From the NCBI GenBank assembly GCA_030655075.1, contig JAURWE010000046.1:280717-344716 (forward strand): DNA of 64,000 nt. Reading direction: 5' to 3'. Under the pieces are notes generated by a model. The model was not told the DNA's origin and did not search any database. It saw nothing but the letters and a program-made list of their open reading frames with translations. The stretch is from Pararhizobium sp. GTDB taxonomy: Bacteria; Pseudomonadota; Alphaproteobacteria; Rhizobiales; Rhizobiaceae. This document shows positions 33,501 to 42,288 of the stretch, in pieces; the first letter of the stretch is position 1, and each line of letters opens with the position of its first letter. The position numbers and the translations under genes are program-made.

Positions 33501-34023
33501 GCTGCGCACCGCCATTCAGGGGCTGAACCGCGAAGGCCGCGAACGGCTGCTGGCCGCCTTCGAGGTCGTCAACGCCCAGTTCCAGCGACTGTTTACCCAT
33601 CTCTTCGGCGGCGGCACGGCCGAGCTGCAGCTGATCGAGAGCGAAGACCCGCTCGATGCCGGGCTGGAAATCCTAGCCCGCCCGCCGGGCAAGAAGCCCC
33701 AGACGATGACGCTGCTGTCGGGCGGCGAACAGGCACTGACCGCCATGGCGCTGATCTTTGCTGTCTTTCTCACCAATCCGGCGCCGATCTGCGTGCTCGA
33801 CGAAGTCGATGCACCGCTCGACGACCACAATGTCGAGCGCTACTGCAACCTGATGGACGAAATGGCCGCCTCGACCGAAACCCGCTTCGTCATCATCACC
33901 CACAATCCCATCACCATGGCCCGCATGAACCGCCTCTTCGGCGTCACCATGGCCGAACAGGGCGTCTCCCAGCTGGTCTCGGTCGACCTGCAGACGGCGG
34001 AGCAGCTGCGCGAAGCGGTGTGA
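30559..34023 (+). CDS. smc: Chromosome segregation ATPase SMC
   Basis: An 1154-residue SMC condensin subunit. Walker A GPNGCGKSN is at 31–39, followed by long coiled coils (about 165–500 and 640–990) around a hinge (about 505–640, with GAALGDDLDSAL and PGGLTALI). The C-terminal head has the ABC signature LLSGGEQALTAMAL and Walker B PICVLDEVDAPLDDHN. SMC organises and segregates the chromosome together with ScpA/ScpB, which are not in this window. It is probably expressed from a promoter within or next to the RIME-like element. Its stop touches the convergent caspase pseudogene. Confidence 0.96.
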   Translation: MKFNRLRLLGFKSFVEPSEFIIERGLTGIVGPNGCGKSNLVEALRWVMGENSYKNMRASGMDDVIFSGSGNRPARNTAEVGLFLDNSDRTAPAAFNDQDEIQVTRRIERENGSVYRINGKEARAKDVQLLFADASTGARSPSMVGQGRIGELINAKPQARRQLLEEAAGISGLHSRRHEAELRLKGAEANLERLDDVTSQLESQIESLKRQARQANRFKMLSADIRAHDAMLLHIRWVQAKEAEAEAQSQLNQITSIVAEKAQEQMEAAKNQAVASLKLPELRETEARFAAALQRLQIAKSQLEEDAGRALRRRDELSRRLSQLAEDIVREERLVADNAEILARLEAEELELSDILAEADEQAAGARDTMEAAAEKLGESERLFTALTAERAEAQAGRNQLERAIRDLAERQDRLRRQLADQERERTELDGKIAALADPAEKQEEVEAAEALLEQAEAGIEFIEAALEAARASEAAARPPVDQARARLNGIETEARTIRRMLEAAAVSGAYPAVVEDIRVDRGFETALGAALGDDLDSALDPDAPAHWRQPGDASSDPALPGGLTALIAHVHAPPALSRRLAQIGVVADATQALALMPALHPGQRLVSSDGAVWRWDGHVTGADAPSAAALRLAQKNRLVELEAEAGEAADALAASEALLATAAARIATENERLRIARDDQRVLARRLSEARDALAAAERASGDLVRRRAVIAEARSQLLAQLEEAQEQSEGARDALEDAPDLTELDLRLRNQGVDVATDRAGLAEARAVHDGLARENEARTRRLLAIATERNTWKGRAASAEQHIATLRDREAETREEAEAIAEAPEEFEERRRALMSELSKAEDVRRASADALAFAENAQRDADKLAATALAELAESRERRGRAEERLVSAREKREEGEARIRDALHCQPHEALRLANHPPQSELPDPRNVERELDRLKIERERLGAVNLRADEEQQELSAKLQALIDEREDLIEAIRKLRTAIQGLNREGRERLLAAFEVVNAQFQRLFTHLFGGGTAELQLIESEDPLDAGLEILARPPGKKPQTMTLLSGGEQALTAMALIFAVFLTNPAPICVLDEVDAPLDDHNVERYCNLMDEMAASTETRFVIITHNPITMARMNRLFGVTMAEQGVSQLVSVDLQTAEQLREAV

Positions 34024-35798
34024 TCAGTCGAATTCCATAACGAAAGAGTAGGTGCCGTCTTCTGGGCCCATGTCGTCCCAGGTGGTCATCTTGATTTCGC
34101 TCATGTCGACTGTACCCTGGGTGCTCGTATAGAACATGCCGAAATCGTCGCCACTCTTGTGTTCATTTGGCTTGTTTCGATGCCAGGATGAGAAATTGAA
34201 GGTTTCGTCGTTGGCCCAGCGCCATCCACCGCGTGGCTCTCGGCCGCCCGGATCCTGATATAGGCCAATCCACGGACCCATCTTGTGCGTCTCACCATCG
34301 CCATAGGTGATATTAAACAGTCGGTAGTCGGTGTGGGCGAGCGACGCGACGAAGGTATTTTCGTCGCTGGATGTGATGGTTGCCAGATGCGTCCCGCACT
34401 GTTTGGCGATATCTTCCGCCTGCTGCCAGCTGATCTCACCTCCATAGTAGACGACGACGTAGAGATGGCTCTCGTAGACGCCATAAATAATCTCACGGTT
34501 GGGAACGCAGTTGACCGCCTTCAACACCCGTTCGTCCGTCTCCAGACCCTTGAGATCGTCGACATTGTATCGCCGCGCCTCTTCGGCCGAATAGACCTCG
34601 TCGCCGGTTGCGACGACCGGGATGTTCAGCCGGGCCAGCGTGACGTCGGAAAGGAAACCTGTTTCGGGCAGGCCAAGCGCCTTCTGGTAGCGCGCAATCT
34701 CCCGCCGCGTCGTCTTGCCGAAGGCGCCGTCTGTCGTGCCGATGGCATAGCCGAGCTGCTTTAGCGCCAGCTGGATCTCGCGGCGTTGGGCCTCGCCCAG
34801 CTTCAGGCGCTTTTCGGTGTCCGCCGGTGATAGCCGGCCCTCAGAAGCCGTTCCTTCCAGCTGCAACAGGGCCTCACGCGCCAGATCGGCCTGTTCACCT
34901 GAAGGGTGCTTGGCGAGAAACTGTTTCCAGGTACGCGGCGTCGCGACGCGCTCCGCCTTGCCGAAATCGAGGTCGGCCAGGAAGTCAGATGTCTCGGGCG
35001 ATGGTTCGGTGGAAGAGCTAAAATAGAACTCCAGTGCCAGCGATGACAGCAGCTGCGGTGATTGGCGATCGTGCGTTTCTGATCGCACCTGCCGGATGAC
35101 GCGTTGAACGCGGTGCCGACCTCCAGCCCGGGTTTGGCCAGATTGTCGACCAGAGCCTTGGTGAAGGGCGAGTTTTCGCCGGTCCCGTCGAAGGCGACTT
35201 CGCCCGGCGCCGCCGCAAACGCCACCATCGTTCCGGCACCGCTCGATTTGATCGGCGCCAGGCCGCGCGTTGCCAGGCTGCGCGATTTGCCTTCGACTTC
35301 GTCGTTCAGCCGCTGGGCGAGCGGATTGTTGCGGCAGGCATCGAGGAACAGAAGAGCGATCTTTGCCCGCCGCTCGATCGCGCCCATGATGTCGGAAAGG
35401 GCCAGCGTTTCGCCGGCCACATCGAACTCGCTGGCAAGCTTCGCCTCCGTCGCCAGCAGGTAGTTCTCGCCCTTGAGCTGCATGCCGTGACCGGCATAGT
35501 AGAACAGGGCGGCATCCTGCGGGCCGATCTGCCGGACGAATTTCGATAGGGCTGAGGTCATCGCTGTCCGGTCGCCGTCGAGAAGCAGGGTCGATTCGAA
35601 CCCGTTTGCGATCAGGAACGTGTTGAAGGCCTTGGCGTCCCGGCTTGCGTTCGGAAGGCTTCCCGCCGTCTTATAGCTGGAATTGCCAATGACCAGCGCC
35701 AGCTTCCTGCCGGTCTCTTGCGCCTGCGCATCCCGGTGGAAGGGCAGGGAGGCAAGAAGCAGCAGCATACATGCCGCATATCGAACCGCAGCGATCAT
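34024..35798 (-). pseudogene. Caspase-like protease–peptidoglycan-binding–C-type-lectin gene broken by one base
   Basis: Two overlapping minus-strand frames fit together as one protein. The 5' part (35798 to about 35103) has a signal peptide and a caspase-like (C14) domain with His104 in YYAGHGMQ and Cys155 in FLDACRNNPLAQ. It runs to KPGLEVGTAF, where the sequence GCGTTCAA|CGCGTC lacks one base; the frame then shifts to RVIRQVRSETHDRQSPQLL, the natural continuation. The 3' part holds a peptidoglycan-binding-like domain (LKQLGYAIGTTDGAFGKTTR … LPETGFLSD, about 34600–34800) and a C-type-lectin-like domain (WIGLYQ, GWRWANDETFNFSSWHRNKPNE). Left alone the two pieces read as 35798–34803 and 35088–34024. 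A sequencing error is not excluded. Confidence 0.75.
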
Positions 35799-36014
35799 GT
35801 GGTGTCCCCCTATCACCTGCAGCAACGGCCGGCAGGCCCCGATTATTCATCCCCGCCACCATAGTGCCGTGTCGCGCCGGAATTGCCAACATCGCCGTGA
35901 AGATCGTGTCGAAGGCGGTCAATAACGTATTTCTTATATTTGCAACTTGTAATTCCAGGCTGCCCGCATATTCTCAAACACGATCTTCTTTGCTCAGCTT
36001 GAAGGATTTGTTTC

Positions 36015-38678
36015 ATGGCAGTTGGTGCTGAGGGCACGATCGATCCGAATGAAGCGAAGCGCCGGCGGGAGGAGGAAGCTGCGGCCGAAGCGAGCAGTCG
36101 GAACCGCTCCGTTCCGACCCGCACTTTCTCCACGGTTTTTGCTGAGGAACTGGCCGAGCTACGTGCCGCATCGGAAACCAAGGCGGAATCGGCCGCTGGC
36201 CCGCCCCAAAAGGGGCAGAAGGCCCAGAAGCCGCAGAAGCCGCAGGACCCCAAGGAAATCGGTCTTTCGCTCTCGGGCGGCGGCATCCGCTCGGCCGCGT
36301 TCAGCCTCGGCGTCCTGCAGGCGCTTCACGTCGCCCAGTTTTTCCCCAAAATCGACTTCCTCTCCACCGTGTCGGGCGGCGGCTACACCGGTGCCGCGCT
36401 AATCGCCGGCATCAAGCGTAACGGCGGAAAATTCCCGTTCGGCATGGACGACAGCACCAACCGGCTGGGCATGGGGGCAAACGAGATCGCTGACAACGAC
36501 GCCGTGCAGGGCCTGCGCGACCGGAGCCGCTATCTGATGCCGAACGGCAAGTTCGACCTCGTCGTCTCACTCGGCATCATTCTGCGTGGTCTCATGGTCA
36601 ATGCGGTCATGGTGGCGACCGCGATTTTCCTCGCCGCCGCCATCACGCTGTTCTTCAATCCGACGGAGGAGCTGCTGAGACAGCCCTGGGTCTATTCCGC
36701 GCTCGGCTGGAGCGATAAGGCAGGCACCGACTATTTCGGGCCATGGCTGGTGCTGACGAAGCTGCTGATTGCCGGTTTGGCGATCTGGCTCGTGCTCTGG
36801 GCGCTGGTGCGCTCGGCCACCCGCAGCGATGGCGACCACTCCGATCCTGGTTCGTGGTGGGCGGTTGCCACCGCTGTCATCCTGGTGGCGCTTTCGATCG
36901 TGCTTCTCTGCGAAATACAGCCGCCGGTGATCGCAAAACTGCTGCGCTGGAGCAGTGACGGCAACATCCAGAACGACTGGGTGTCGTTCCAGAAAACCGT
37001 GATGGCGCTGGGAGCCGGCAATGTGCTTCTGGCTTTCGTCTGGCGAAAGCTCGTCGGCTACATGCAGGCCGCCGACAAGAACAGCGTCTGGCGCGCCCGG
37101 TTCGACAAGCTTGTCGGGGGACTGCCGCTCATCCTGCTCGCGGCGACCCTGCCGCTGCTGATCTACGTGCTTTATCTCTGGGTAAGTGTGCTCGGCCTGC
37201 GGAAAGACGCTGTTCCCGCGATTCTGACGTCCGCCCAGGATCGCCTTGGCGTCATCTGGTTTCTGCTCTTGCCTGTATGGCTGATGACCTCGGTTGCCCA
37301 TTGGTCTGCCAAAGTGGGAACGATCGGCGAGACCCTGCTCAACAAGGCCTGGTGGAAAAGCGGCAGCGTCTGGCAGCGCGACAGTCTCCAGGCATTGGCG
37401 GCGATCGGTTTTCTTCTGGCGTTGACGCTGATCCTTTGCTGGATCCTCGATGCCAGCATGGCCGCCGAGCAACTGGGGACATACAGGATTGCCTTCAATT
37501 ATCTGGCGATCGCCATGATGCTCGCCATGACCGGCGGGCTGTTCACGGAGAATGCCAACTCGCTCCATCGCCTCTATCGCGACCGTCTGAACTCTGCCTT
37601 TGACCTCGGAGATAAACACAAGAAGGGATACAAGCTCACCGATCTCGTCACGGTCGGCAGCGGGGCGGCGGAGAGGCCTTTGCGGCCGCAGCTGATCGTC
37701 AATGCTGCAGTCAACATCCAGAACTCTGAAACGAACAAGCGCGGCCGCGATGCCGGCTTCTTCACCTTCACCTCGCGCTATGTCGGCTCGGATGTGACCG
37801 GCTATGTGCCGGCGGAAGCCTATCAGAAGGCCGAGCCTGACCTCGATCTGGCGACGACGGTGGCCATTTCCGGTGCCGCCGTTTCGTCGGCCATGGGGCG
37901 CGCCGGACCTGCGCTCGTGGCACCGACACTGGCCTTGCTCAATCTTCGTTTGGCCTACTGGCTGCGCAATCCGGCCCGCGTCCTCGTCAGCGGCCACGGC
38001 AAACGGCTTAATGCCGATGATTGGAAACTGCCCTATCTCTTCTTCGAGATGTTCAAGCTGCTGAACGAGAAACACGCCAAAGTCTATGTCTCGGATGGCG
38101 GCCATATCGACAATCTCGGTCTCTACCAGCTCTTGAAGCGGCGCTGCGACGTCATCGTCGTCTCCGATGCGGAGGCTGACCCGGCCATGACCTTCGCCTC
38201 CTTCGTGGATGTCGAGCGTTTTGCCCGCATCGATCTCGGCATCCGTATGGAGGTGCCCGTCGCCACGATCCGGGAGGCGGTCCTGAAGCGGCAGGCCGAA
38301 CTGAAGAAGGCAGATGTCTTCTCCTATAGTGCGCCTGCGCACGCCCATGCGGTCTTCGGCAAGATCAGCTATCCGGCCATGTACGACGGCGAGACCCAGA
38401 TCGCGACAGAAAAGGAAGGCATCCTCGTCTATATCAAGGCGACGGTCACAGGCGACGAGAGCACCTATGTGCTCGATTATGAAAAGCGCTACCCGAGCTT
38501 CCCGCATGAATCGACCGGCGACCAGTTCTTCTCCGAAGAGCAGTTCGAGGCCTACCGGGCGCTTGGCTTCCACGCCACTTCGCACGGCCTCAAGGATTCC
38601 GCCGGCACGCCGCAGTCGGATGGGTTGCGCAACAAGCTTCAGGTCATCCTCACCCGCGACAAGGTGGAGCAAACGTAA
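36015..38678 (+). CDS. Patatin-like phospholipase with integral membrane region
   Basis: An 887-residue protein. Residues 1–75 are charged and disordered with a PQKGQKAQKPQKP tract. The patatin fold starts at about 80: oxyanion loop LSLSGGGIRSAAFSLG (86–95), nucleophile Ser120 in STVSGGGYTGA, and the catalytic Asp694 in VSDGGHIDNLGLYQLL. Between them lie about eight hydrophobic helices (roughly 186–510), so the lipase is embedded in a membrane. Such large patatin-like proteins hydrolyse membrane lipids, but the physiological role is unknown. A GAAGGA lies before the ATG. It is divergent from the caspase pseudogene with 216 bases between. Confidence 0.85.
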   Translation: MAVGAEGTIDPNEAKRRREEEAAAEASSRNRSVPTRTFSTVFAEELAELRAASETKAESAAGPPQKGQKAQKPQKPQDPKEIGLSLSGGGIRSAAFSLGVLQALHVAQFFPKIDFLSTVSGGGYTGAALIAGIKRNGGKFPFGMDDSTNRLGMGANEIADNDAVQGLRDRSRYLMPNGKFDLVVSLGIILRGLMVNAVMVATAIFLAAAITLFFNPTEELLRQPWVYSALGWSDKAGTDYFGPWLVLTKLLIAGLAIWLVLWALVRSATRSDGDHSDPGSWWAVATAVILVALSIVLLCEIQPPVIAKLLRWSSDGNIQNDWVSFQKTVMALGAGNVLLAFVWRKLVGYMQAADKNSVWRARFDKLVGGLPLILLAATLPLLIYVLYLWVSVLGLRKDAVPAILTSAQDRLGVIWFLLLPVWLMTSVAHWSAKVGTIGETLLNKAWWKSGSVWQRDSLQALAAIGFLLALTLILCWILDASMAAEQLGTYRIAFNYLAIAMMLAMTGGLFTENANSLHRLYRDRLNSAFDLGDKHKKGYKLTDLVTVGSGAAERPLRPQLIVNAAVNIQNSETNKRGRDAGFFTFTSRYVGSDVTGYVPAEAYQKAEPDLDLATTVAISGAAVSSAMGRAGPALVAPTLALLNLRLAYWLRNPARVLVSGHGKRLNADDWKLPYLFFEMFKLLNEKHAKVYVSDGGHIDNLGLYQLLKRRCDVIVVSDAEADPAMTFASFVDVERFARIDLGIRMEVPVATIREAVLKRQAELKKADVFSYSAPAHAHAVFGKISYPAMYDGETQIATEKEGILVYIKATVTGDESTYVLDYEKRYPSFPHESTGDQFFSEEQFEAYRALGFHATSHGLKDSAGTPQSDGLRNKLQVILTRDKVEQT

Positions 38679-38871
38679 TTCTCAGGGCGGGTTTGCTTCC
38701 GTCATTGGTGCAGCGCACCACGATGACGCAGTGCACAAAATAATTGGCCGTACCAATTTCCAACGAACGTCGGATACTGTAAACCAGCTGCTGGTCTGAA
38801 ACACTCGGGGGGAGTGTCCGGGCGGTTTGCCGCGTTTTGTTTGCGGCAGCGGCAAATGGGTGGAGAATGGC

Positions 38872-41538
38872 ATGGAAAAGTGGGTCTACACGTTTGGCGA
38901 CGGCAAGGCCGAAGGCAACGCCGGCGACAGCGATCTGCTTGGCGGCAAGGGCGCCAACCTTGCCGAAATGTGCCATCTCGGCCTGCCGGTGCCACCCGGC
39001 CTCACCATCGTCACCAGCGTTTGCAATCACTATTACCAGAGCGGCAACAAGCTGACCGACCGGCTGAAGGACGAGGTCCGCGCCGGTATCCGCCACATGG
39101 AAAAGATCACCGGCCGCAAGTTCGGCGATACGGCGAGCCCGCTGCTTCTCTCCATCCGCTCCGGCGCCCGCGCCTCCATGCCCGGCATGATGGACACGGT
39201 GCTCAATCTCGGCCTCAACGACACCTCCGTGCAGGCGCTCGGCCACGATGTCGGCGACGCGCGTTTTGCCTGGGACAGCTATCGCCGCTTCATCCAGATG
39301 TATGGCGATGTCGTCATGGGCATCGATCACGAGGTCTTCGAAGCGATCCTCGAGGACGAAAAGGCGCGCTTCGGCCATGAGCAGGATACCGAGCTCTCCG
39401 CCGTCGAATGGCAGGGCGTGATCGCACTCTACAAGCAGGCGATCGAAGAGGAAATGGGTATTGCCTTTCCGCAGGATCCCGAAGTCCAGCTCTGGGGCGC
39501 GATCGGCGCCGTCTTTGCCAGCTGGATGAACGCCCGCGCCGTCACCTACCGGCTGCTGCACAACATTTCCGCCGAATGGGGAACGGCCGTCAACGTCCAG
39601 GCCATGGTCTTCGGCAATCTCGGCAACACGTCTGCCACCGGCGTCGCCTTCACCCGCAATCCATCGACCGGCGAGAATGCGCTGTACGGCGAATTTCTCG
39701 TCAATGCGCAAGGCGAGGATGTCGTGGCCGGCATCCGCACGCCGCAAAGCATTACCGAGGTCGCCCGGATCGATTCCGGCTCGGAAAAGCCGTCGATGGA
39801 AAAGCTGATGCCGGATGCCTATGCCGAGTTCCGCACCATCTGCGACCGGCTGGAGCGCCACTATCGCGACATGCAGGACATGGAGTTCACCATCGAGCGC
39901 GGCAAGCTCTGGATGCTGCAGACCCGCTCCGGCAAGCGCACCGCCAAGGCGGCGCTGCGCATCGCCGTCGAGATGGCCGAGACAGGCATGATCAGCCGGG
40001 AAGAGGCCGTGGCGCGCATCGATCCGGCCTCGCTTGACCAGCTGCTGCACCCGACCATCGACCCGCGCGCCCGCCGCGACATCATCGGTTCGGGCCTTCC
40101 TGCCTCGCCAGGTGCCGCCACCGGCGAAATCGTCTTCACCTCTGAAGAAGCCGTGCTGGCCCAGAAGGAAGGCCGCAAGGTCATTCTCGTGCGCATCGAA
40201 ACCAGCCCCGAAGACATTCACGGCATGCATGCGGCCGAAGGCATCCTGACGACGCGGGGCGGTATGACCAGTCATGCGGCCGTGGTGGCCCGCGGCATGG
40301 GCAAACCCTGCGTCTCCGGTGCCGGCACCATCCGCGTCGATCTGCGCAACGAGGTTCTGATCGCCATGGGCGGCAACCTGCACAAGGGCGAGGTCATCAC
40401 CATCGACGGTTCCTCCGGCCAGGTGCTGAAGGGCGTCATCCCGATGATCCAGCCGGAACTGTCGGGCGATTTCGCCAAGATCATGCAATGGGCCGACAAG
40501 GCGCGCCGCATGACCGTGCGCACCAATGCCGAAACGCCGGCCGACGCGCGCGCCGCCCGCTCGTTCGGCGCCGAGGGCATCGGCCTTTGCCGCACGGAAC
40601 ACATGTTCTTCGAGGGCAACCGCATCAACGTCATGCGCGAAATGATTCTCGCCGAAGACGAGACGGGCAGGCGGGCTGCCCTCGACAAACTGCTGCCGAT
40701 GCAGCGCTCCGACTTTGTCGAGTTGTTCGAGATCATGTACGGTCTGCCGGTCACCATTCGCCTGCTCGATCCGCCGCTGCACGAATTCCTGCCGAAGACC
40801 GACGCGGAAATCGCCGATGTCGCCGCCGGTCTCGGCATGGACCCGGCCGCCCTGCGCCAGCGTGTCGATGCCCTGCACGAGTTCAACCCGATGCTCGGCC
40901 ACCGTGGCTGCCGCCTGGCCATTTCCTACCCGGAAATCGCCGAAATGCAGGCCCGCGCCATTTTCGAAGCGGCGGTTCTGGCCGCCCGCAAGACCGGCGC
41001 TCCGGTCGTTCCGGAAATCATGGTGCCGCTGGTCGGCCTGCGCAGCGAGCTCGACTACGTCAAGGCGACGATCGAGGCCGTGGCGAAAGAGGTGATCGGC
41101 GAGGCGGGTATCGCCATCGATTATCTGGTCGGCACGATGATCGAGCTGCCGCGCGCGGCCCTTCGCGCCCATATCATCGCAGAGGCTGCCGATTTCTTCT
41201 CTTTCGGCACCAACGACTTAACGCAGACGACCTTTGGCATTTCGCGCGACGACGCCTCGAGCTTCCTGTCGACCTACCAGAAGAAGGGCATCATCGAGCA
41301 GGACCCCTTCGTCTCGCTCGATTTCGATGGTGTCGGCGAACTGATCCAGATCGCTGCCGAACGCGGCCGCCGCACCAAGAACGGCTTGAAACTCGGCATC
41401 TGCGGCGAACACGGCGGCGACCCGCGCTCCATCCGCTTCTGTGAAGAAACCGGCCTCGACTACGTCTCCTGCTCCCCCTTCCGCGTGCCGATCGCCAGAC
41501 TGGCCGCAGCGCAGGCGGCGATCAGCGGCGGGAAGTAG
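38872..41538 (+). CDS. ppdK: Pyruvate, phosphate dikinase
   Basis: Interconverts pyruvate, ATP and phosphate with PEP, AMP and pyrophosphate, cytosolic. The 888-residue protein has the N-terminal ATP-grasp domain (WVYTFGDGKAEGNAGDSDLLGGKGANLAEM, RSGARASMPGMMDTVLNLGLN), the phosphohistidine domain with His468 in TTRGGMTSHAAVVARGMGKPC, and the C-terminal TIM-barrel PEP-binding domain (IGLCRTEHMFFE, CGEHGGDP, GLDYVSCSPFRVPIARLAAAQA). The ATG at 38872 (MEKWVYTF) is the usual start. Its stop overlaps the convergent VapC stop by 17 bases. The 193-base gap before it holds no gene. Confidence 0.96.
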   Translation: MEKWVYTFGDGKAEGNAGDSDLLGGKGANLAEMCHLGLPVPPGLTIVTSVCNHYYQSGNKLTDRLKDEVRAGIRHMEKITGRKFGDTASPLLLSIRSGARASMPGMMDTVLNLGLNDTSVQALGHDVGDARFAWDSYRRFIQMYGDVVMGIDHEVFEAILEDEKARFGHEQDTELSAVEWQGVIALYKQAIEEEMGIAFPQDPEVQLWGAIGAVFASWMNARAVTYRLLHNISAEWGTAVNVQAMVFGNLGNTSATGVAFTRNPSTGENALYGEFLVNAQGEDVVAGIRTPQSITEVARIDSGSEKPSMEKLMPDAYAEFRTICDRLERHYRDMQDMEFTIERGKLWMLQTRSGKRTAKAALRIAVEMAETGMISREEAVARIDPASLDQLLHPTIDPRARRDIIGSGLPASPGAATGEIVFTSEEAVLAQKEGRKVILVRIETSPEDIHGMHAAEGILTTRGGMTSHAAVVARGMGKPCVSGAGTIRVDLRNEVLIAMGGNLHKGEVITIDGSSGQVLKGVIPMIQPELSGDFAKIMQWADKARRMTVRTNAETPADARAARSFGAEGIGLCRTEHMFFEGNRINVMREMILAEDETGRRAALDKLLPMQRSDFVELFEIMYGLPVTIRLLDPPLHEFLPKTDAEIADVAAGLGMDPAALRQRVDALHEFNPMLGHRGCRLAISYPEIAEMQARAIFEAAVLAARKTGAPVVPEIMVPLVGLRSELDYVKATIEAVAKEVIGEAGIAIDYLVGTMIELPRAALRAHIIAEAADFFSFGTNDLTQTTFGISRDDASSFLSTYQKKGIIEQDPFVSLDFDGVGELIQIAAERGRRTKNGLKLGICGEHGGDPRSIRFCEETGLDYVSCSPFRVPIARLAAAQAAISGGK

Positions 41539-41953
41539 CTTTGATGGGAAGAACGATCACACCGGATTGACGGGCCGCATTGGTCAGCGCGGTGTCGAGG
41601 GTTGCCAGTGGCAGGCGCCGCCGTTGCGCCAGCTCCAGATAGGCAGCGTCGTAGATCGACAGTCCATAAAGATCTGCAATTTTTACGGTCGCCGTCCAGG
41701 CATGCACATGTGTCTCTTCATCCGTGGCGATGTCGATGCGCTTGAGATGGAGGAGAAGCTGATCGCGTGCGACGGCGGGTATCCGTTTCCGGCGCACTGC
41801 CACCGTCAGGCTGTTTGCAACTTCTAGATACCAGAGGGATGGAACCACAGCGCCATTTTGTACGACCGTGTCGAACAGGGCCGAGATCGCCGGGGTGCGT
41901 TCATCGTCAAGCAGGAATGCCAGTGTTGCCGAGCTGTCGAGGATGAGGCTCAA
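41522..41953 (-). CDS. vapC: VapC-like PIN-domain toxin
   Basis: A 143-residue PIN ribonuclease. The acidic residues expected for metal binding are present: Asp6 in LILDSSATLAF, Glu45 in WYLEVANSL, Asp in LSIYDAAYLELAQRR and LATLDTAL. VapC toxins cut tRNA or rRNA. The start overlaps the antitoxin stop by ATGA, and the 3' end overlaps ppdK by 17 bases in antisense. The pair with the upstream Phd-type antitoxin looks intact. Confidence 0.9.
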   Translation of the reverse strand: MSLILDSSATLAFLLDDERTPAISALFDTVVQNGAVVPSLWYLEVANSLTVAVRRKRIPAVARDQLLLHLKRIDIATDEETHVHAWTATVKIADLYGLSIYDAAYLELAQRRRLPLATLDTALTNAARQSGVIVLPIKATSRR

Positions 41954-42201
41954 CGGCCGCCCTCATCGCGATACGACTTCCATTCGTCCCAGTCGAAGCC
42001 ATCAAGCTTCAGATTTTTGGAGATCTCCCGAATGCTTTCGGCGGCGGCCACGGCGGCAGCCCGATTCTGAGAGGCCGTTTCCCGCGTCATCCGGGCCACG
42101 GGTTTTCCGTGACGTGTGATCACGATCTCCTCGCCGTTTTCAACAAGGTCCAGCAGGGTACCGAGTGTATTCTTGGCCTCAAAGGCGCCGACTTCGCGCA
42201 T
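41950..42201 (-). CDS. Phd/YefM-type antitoxin of the PIN toxin
   Basis: An 83-residue antitoxin: MREVGAFEAKNTLGTLLDLVENGEEIVITRHGKPVARM matches the Phd/YefM fold (span about 1–38 given as motif groups), followed by an acidic C-terminal tail (LDGFDWDEWKSYRDEGG) that would block the toxin active site. The ATG at 42201 lies six bases after a GGGG; an ATG at 42207 is too close. It is expected to repress its own promoter through the palindrome just upstream. Confidence 0.86.
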   Translation of the reverse strand: MREVGAFEAKNTLGTLLDLVENGEEIVITRHGKPVARMTRETASQNRAAAVAAAESIREISKNLKLDGFDWDEWKSYRDEGGR

Positions 42202-42218
42202 GTGCATCCCCAACAAAT

Positions 42219-42231
42219 CTAGCTGAGCTAG
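42219..42231 (-). promoter_or_regulatory. Palindromic operator candidate for the Phd/PIN operon
   Basis: CTAGCT-G-AGCTAG, a perfect inverted repeat with a one-base spacer, sits 18 bases upstream of the antitoxin ATG. Position and symmetry fit the usual autoregulation of such modules. Confidence 0.55.
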
Positions 42232-42288
42232 CTTAATCTCTTAGAGGCCTGCACGCAATTTTTGATTTTACGAGCCGCAGGCGCAGAT

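Noticed and set aside
34024..35088. The lectin part as an independent gene starting at 35088
   Set aside because: It lacks a signal peptide and its first residues continue the caspase protein after adding one base, so it is the 3' half of a broken gene.
36567..38672. A 701-codon minus-strand open frame
   Set aside because: Antisense of the patatin-like gene and rich in Arg/Gly/Gln, typical of shadow translation.
38650..41172. An 840-codon minus-strand open frame
   Set aside because: Antisense of ppdK, which is secure by motif and length.
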